A stretch of DNA of 9,558 nucleotides from Chloroflexi bacterium RBG_16_56_11 (GTDB lineage: Bacteria > Chloroflexota > Dehalococcoidia > Dehalococcoidales > RBG-16-60-22), in contig MGNQ01000012.1 in assembly GCA_001796865.1 (NCBI GenBank), forward strand, positions 12,926 through 22,483, in the 5' to 3' direction. Below the pieces are notes generated by a model. The model worked only from the letters and a program-made list of their open reading frames with translations, ran no database searches and was not told the DNA's origin. How positions within the stretch are numbered: the first letter of the stretch is position 1; each line of letters begins with the position of its first letter. Made by a program: the position numbers and the translations under genes. Positions 7,251-9,558 of this stretch are shown piece after piece.

Positions 7251-7302
7251 TAACGGTGATTCACCTCCAGCCGCTGCTAAACCGAAGGTGAATCAACGGT
7301 TA
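7251..7302 (-). promoter_or_regulatory. Long hairpin in the 5' leader of the peptide operon
   Basis: TGATTCACCT (7257-7266) pairs perfectly with AGGTGAATCA (7286-7295) across a 19-base loop. After a small internal loop, TAAC (7251-7254) pairs with GTTA (7299-7302). On the minus-strand transcript the stem is followed by CCGTTAGTCCGTAAGG, not a U-run, so it is not an intrinsic terminator. It lies about 55 bases before the binding-protein ATG. It could be a DNA operator or an RNA structure. I do not recognise a known riboswitch, and the T-box consensus is absent. Confidence 0.5.
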
Positions 7303-7326
7303 CCGGTATTTTTCTATGCGGTCTCA

Positions 7327-7340
7327 TGATTCATGAATCA
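7327..7340. promoter_or_regulatory. Perfect 14-bp palindrome, possible operator
   Basis: TGATTCATGAATCA is its own reverse complement. It lies about 55 bases downstream of the predicted transcription start of the peptide operon. Its half-site TGATTCA is the same heptamer that opens each arm of the hairpin at 7257-7295. The palindrome would suit a dimeric repressor; no regulator gene is visible nearby. Confidence 0.45.
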
Positions 7341-7400
7341 AAAGACAATTGTATTTAATAGTTTTTTAAATAAAAAGATACGAGCTTGACGTGTCGGCTC

Positions 7401-7430
7401 ATTATATATACGCCTTTTTTGAATTGTCAA
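7401..7430 (-). promoter_or_regulatory. Sigma-70 type promoter of the peptide transporter operon
   Basis: On the minus strand, TTGACA (7430-7425) and TATAAT (7406-7401) are exact consensus boxes separated by 18 bases. An overlapping TATATA gives a 16-base alternative. Transcription should start near 7394, leaving a leader of roughly 195 bases before the binding-protein ATG at 7197. The AT-rich leader contains the heptamer repeats described separately. Confidence 0.75.
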
Positions 7431-7562
7431 GCCTGTTTACCTGTAAAATATCGTACGGCGGGACAAATTACCCCCGCTTGTTTTCATTGATTTTGGCACG
7501 AAACAATCGGGAAGTCAACAGCCGCGGGAAGAAAATATATTTAACACCCGTCGCCGGACAAC

Positions 7563-7592
7563 TTGCCTGTACCGGAATCGAGGATGTATGAT
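7563..7592 (+). promoter_or_regulatory. Weak candidate promoter for the lut-like genes
   Basis: On the plus strand, TTGCCT (7563-7568) and TATGAT (7587-7592) match the consensus in 4/6 and 5/6 positions with an 18-base spacer. It would give a leader of about 95 bases before ATG 7694. A GC-rich stem (CCGC...CCGG tggg CCGG...GCGG, about 7619-7643) falls in that leader. The arrangement makes the 7198-7693 gap a divergent control region. Confidence 0.35.
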
Positions 7593-7693
7593 TATAAGTT
7601 GGGAAGTGTAAAGGCAGCCGCTCCCCGGTGGGCCGGTCTGCGGCGAACCGCCCTCCTCAACAGCGTCGTATTACTATCGTTCGTGTGGGTATT

Positions 7694-8698
7694 ATGGAAA
7701 AAGATCTCGTTCCTCCCGGCCTGACCTATCTCGCCGATAACATTATATCGCGGCAGAACATCCTGGGCGTCACCAAGGAGCAGGGGGCTCGATGGGCGCA
7801 GGACCTGCACCTGCCGCGGCGGTCGGACACCATCTTTTTTGCCGGTTGTGGCTACCAGTACTCCGCCCAGTTGGAAAGACTCATGTCCCTGGTGCGGGGG
7901 ATAGACAAGAGCGTCATCGGTGCCGAGCTGCCCATGCGCTTCGCCCGGTTTCAGAAGAAGCTGGGGCTGAATCTTCCCGGTATTTACAGCAGTGTCCTCG
8001 CCCGCGGCGCTGACGTTGAAGTGAAGCCGCTGGAAGCCGCCGTTCACGTGCTGCGGGAACTGGGCGTGGATTTCGGCTACCTCGCGGAAGACGAACCCTG
8101 CTGCGGGGCGCCGTTGAACCATGCCGGGCTCGAATCCCGCTTTGCCGAAAACGCTCGCCTGGCCTACCGGAAGCTGGAGTCCCTGGGGGTGAAAAAGGTC
8201 ATCGGTATCGTTCCGTATTGCACCCACGCCCTCTCGAAACTTTTCCCGCTCTACGTCAGCGGGTATGACATTGAAGTCGTGCATTTCCTGGAACTGGTCG
8301 ACGAAAAGATATCCGGTCGTAAAATGAAGTTCCCCCGCAAGGTCAAGGTGGCTTACCACGACCCCTGCCAGATGGTGCGGTTCCTGAGCCTCGTAGAAGA
8401 GCCGCGCCGCATACTCACGGCCATCGAGGATATCGAGTTCGTTGAACCGGAGTGGACGAAAAAGGAGTGGGCTACCTGCTGCGGGGGTGGCGGCGGCTTC
8501 GAGGCCGTCTTTCCCGAGCTGAGCCAGATGCTCGCTATCAACCGGGCCCGCGAGCTGCTTGAGACCGGGGCCGATATTATCGTGACTCACTGTCCCGGCT
8601 GCGTCATGCAGTTACAGGAAGGGGTTAAAGAGTTACAGGCCGATAACGTCGAGGTGCTCGATATCACTGAAGTAATCGCGATGGCGATGGAAACATGA
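7694..8698 (+). CDS. Fe-S oxidoreductase with two Cys-rich (CCG) domains, LutA / HdrB-like
   Basis: This is a soluble electron-transfer protein of the CCG-domain family (LutA, GlcF C-terminus, GlpC, HdrB/D), 334 residues from ATG 7694. Domain 1: Cys52 (FFAGCGYQY), Cys136-Cys137-Gly (DEPCCGAP), then VPYC with Cys176. The first Cys of a CxxC pair is absent here, as in LutA/GlcF relatives. Domain 2 is complete: Cys225 (YHDPCQMVRF), Cys262-Cys263 followed by a run of five Gly, and Cys300/Cys303 (HCPGC). The 83 residues between Cys52 and Cys136 exceed the 31-38 usual in a CCG domain, so domain 1 has an insertion of about 50 residues; a further N-terminal extension also exceeds LutA. An in-frame GTG at 7628 would add 22 residues but lacks a good ribosome site. 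ATG 7694 has only weak GTGGG upstream. Its stop overlaps the next start (ATGA), so the two probably act together, likely oxidising lactate or another 2-hydroxy acid. Confidence 0.88.
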   Translation: MEKDLVPPGLTYLADNIISRQNILGVTKEQGARWAQDLHLPRRSDTIFFAGCGYQYSAQLERLMSLVRGIDKSVIGAELPMRFARFQKKLGLNLPGIYSSVLARGADVEVKPLEAAVHVLRELGVDFGYLAEDEPCCGAPLNHAGLESRFAENARLAYRKLESLGVKKVIGIVPYCTHALSKLFPLYVSGYDIEVVHFLELVDEKISGRKMKFPRKVKVAYHDPCQMVRFLSLVEEPRRILTAIEDIEFVEPEWTKKEWATCCGGGGGFEAVFPELSQMLAINRARELLETGADIIVTHCPGCVMQLQEGVKELQADNVEVLDITEVIAMAMET

Positions 8699-9558
8699 AA
8701 AAACAGTCGGATTTCAAGAGTTATAAAAAAGAAATCATGGGGGCCGCCCACGATGAACGGCTCAGGCTGGCGCTGACGCGGGCTATCAAGAGCTTCCGCG
8801 GCAACGTGAAAAACGCCCTGGAGAAGTTCCCCCACACCCTGGACCTGGCCGAGGAAGTCCAGGCTATAAAAGAGAAGTCCATCGCTGACATGGAGAACCT
8901 CGCCCGCCGCGCTATTGCCGCCATCGAGGAAAACCAGGGCAAGGGCTATATCGCCCGCACCGCCGATGAAGCCCTGGATATCATCTCCGGCCTCGTGGGT
9001 ACCGGCAAGCTCATCGTCAAGGGCAAGACGATGACCGGCGAGGAGATAGGCCTGCGCGAGCACCTCGAAGCGAAGGGCAACGAGGTCTTTGAGACAGACC
9101 TCGGCGAGTTCATTATCCAGAAGATGGGCTCGAAGCCGATGCACATCCTCTCGCCATCGATTCATGTCCCCCGCGAAGACGTCGCCCGCCTCTTTTCCAA
9201 GGTCATCGGGCAGGAAGTCACCGAAGACTCGGATATAGCCGGGCTGGTGGCAGCCGCCCGCGAGTACCTGCGTGACAAGTTTTTCCGCGCTGATATCGGC
9301 ATCAGCGGGGCCAACGCGGTCGCCGCCGAGACCGGCTCGCTCTTCATCATCGAAAACGAAGGTAATATCCGCCTTTCCACCAGCGCCCCGCCCGTCCACA
9401 TCGCCCTGGTCGGGATGGAAAAGCTCGTCCCCACCATCAGCGACGCCCATAAAGTGACCGAGGTGACCTGGCGCTACGCCAACTATACCGTCCCCTCATA
9501 TGTCAGCATGATTTCCGGCCCGAGCAAGACCGGCGATATCGAGAAGGTGATTACCTAC
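8695..9558 (+). CDS. lutB: LutB-like LUD-domain Fe-S protein, 3' end outside the window
   Basis: An open frame of 288 codons starts at ATG 8695, overlapping the previous stop as ATGA, and continues to the window edge without a stop. It matches B. subtilis LutB by recall. GYIARTADEALDIISGL at 84-100 precedes the LUD core. The core has KTMTGEEIGL (111-120), EVFETDLGEFIIQ (130-142), PMHILSPSIH (148-157), and FFRADIGISGANAVAAETGSL (196-216). It continues with ENEGNIRLSTSAPPVHIALVGMEKLVPT (220-247) and SYVSMISGPSKTGDIEKV (268-285). In LutB this domain is followed by a ferredoxin-like domain with two 4Fe-4S Cys motifs, which would lie beyond 9558. LutB works with LutA and LutC in oxidising L-lactate to pyruvate. 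Here ETGSL and the YANYTVPSY segment differ slightly from B. subtilis, so another 2-hydroxy acid substrate is possible. A lutC gene, if any, would be downstream. Confidence 0.88.
   Translation, partial: MKKQSDFKSYKKEIMGAAHDERLRLALTRAIKSFRGNVKNALEKFPHTLDLAEEVQAIKEKSIADMENLARRAIAAIEENQGKGYIARTADEALDIISGLVGTGKLIVKGKTMTGEEIGLREHLEAKGNEVFETDLGEFIIQKMGSKPMHILSPSIHVPREDVARLFSKVIGQEVTEDSDIAGLVAAAREYLRDKFFRADIGISGANAVAAETGSLFIIENEGNIRLSTSAPPVHIALVGMEKLVPTISDAHKVTEVTWRYANYTVPSYVSMISGPSKTGDIEKVITY

Noticed and set aside
7251..7302. T-box leader or intrinsic terminator before the peptide operon
   Set aside because: The T-box consensus is absent and no U-run follows the stem on the minus-strand transcript.
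7391..7591. Open frame of 66 codons on the plus strand in the divergent gap
   Set aside because: It has a GTG start without a ribosome site and overlaps the minus-strand promoter boxes; no family features.
7592..8590. Open frame of 332 codons on the minus strand
   Set aside because: It is antisense to the LutA-like gene, shows no recognisable domain, and arises from GC-rich third positions; the plus strand carries the conserved Cys motifs.
8587..9450. Open frame of 287 codons on the minus strand
   Set aside because: It is a shadow of the LutB-like gene at 8695-9558, whose plus-strand frame has clear LUD-domain motifs and merely lacks a stop because it leaves the window.
1..9558. CRISPR array, tRNA, rRNA or insertion sequence
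   Set aside because: No regularly spaced direct repeats, no tRNA or rRNA-like segments and no transposase motifs were seen on either strand.

Overview
The window looks like bacterial chromosome from an anaerobic, moderately GC-rich organism. A Chloroflexota/Dehalococcoidia-type origin is my best guess. It rests on three things: the Thr/Pro-rich lipoprotein linker of the peptide-binding protein, the Cys-rich Fe-S oxidoreductase paired with a LutB-like protein, and a 'TCATyCTGAG..GAAGrATCTC' type interspersed repeat. This is recognition from memory, not a search result.

Layout. (1) 1-628, minus strand: remains of a sensor histidine kinase (PAS end, HisKA_3 phospho-acceptor, HATPase N-box). It is split over several reading frames and runs off the left edge. 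(2) 645-761: an imperfect inverted-repeat element. (3) 805-1401, plus strand: an acetate-uptake (AceTr/SatP) family transporter that lacks its second membrane segment and has a frameshifted C-terminus. (4) 1349-1387: a strong hairpin serving as a bidirectional terminator between convergent genes. (5) 1420-7197, minus strand: a complete and intact oligopeptide/dipeptide ABC importer operon. In transcription order it encodes a lipoprotein binding protein, a gap with a hairpin, then permeases OppB and OppC and ATPases OppD and OppF, with short overlaps or gaps. (6) 7198-7693: a divergent regulatory region. It holds a near-consensus sigma-70 promoter for the peptide operon, a roughly 195-nt leader with four copies of the heptamer TGATTCA in two inverted pairs, and a weaker promoter on the plus strand. 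(7) 7694-8698 and 8695-9558, plus strand: a two-CCG-domain Fe-S oxidoreductase (LutA/HdrB-like) overlapping by ATGA a LutB-like LUD-domain protein that runs off the right edge.

How it works together. The ABC operon should bind extracellular peptides with a membrane-anchored lipoprotein and import them at the cost of ATP. The LutA/LutB-like pair points to oxidation of lactate or a similar 2-hydroxy acid, with electrons passed through Fe-S clusters. The damaged acetate-type transporter and damaged kinase at the left suggest a local zone of gene decay, because the remaining 8 kb of coding sequence is free of frameshifts. I found no CRISPR array, tRNA, rRNA or transposase gene. I do not see a clearly new biological system. 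The items most worth checking are the transporter with a precise in-frame loss of one membrane helix, the heptamer-rich leader, and the enlarged first Cys-rich domain of the LutA-like protein.
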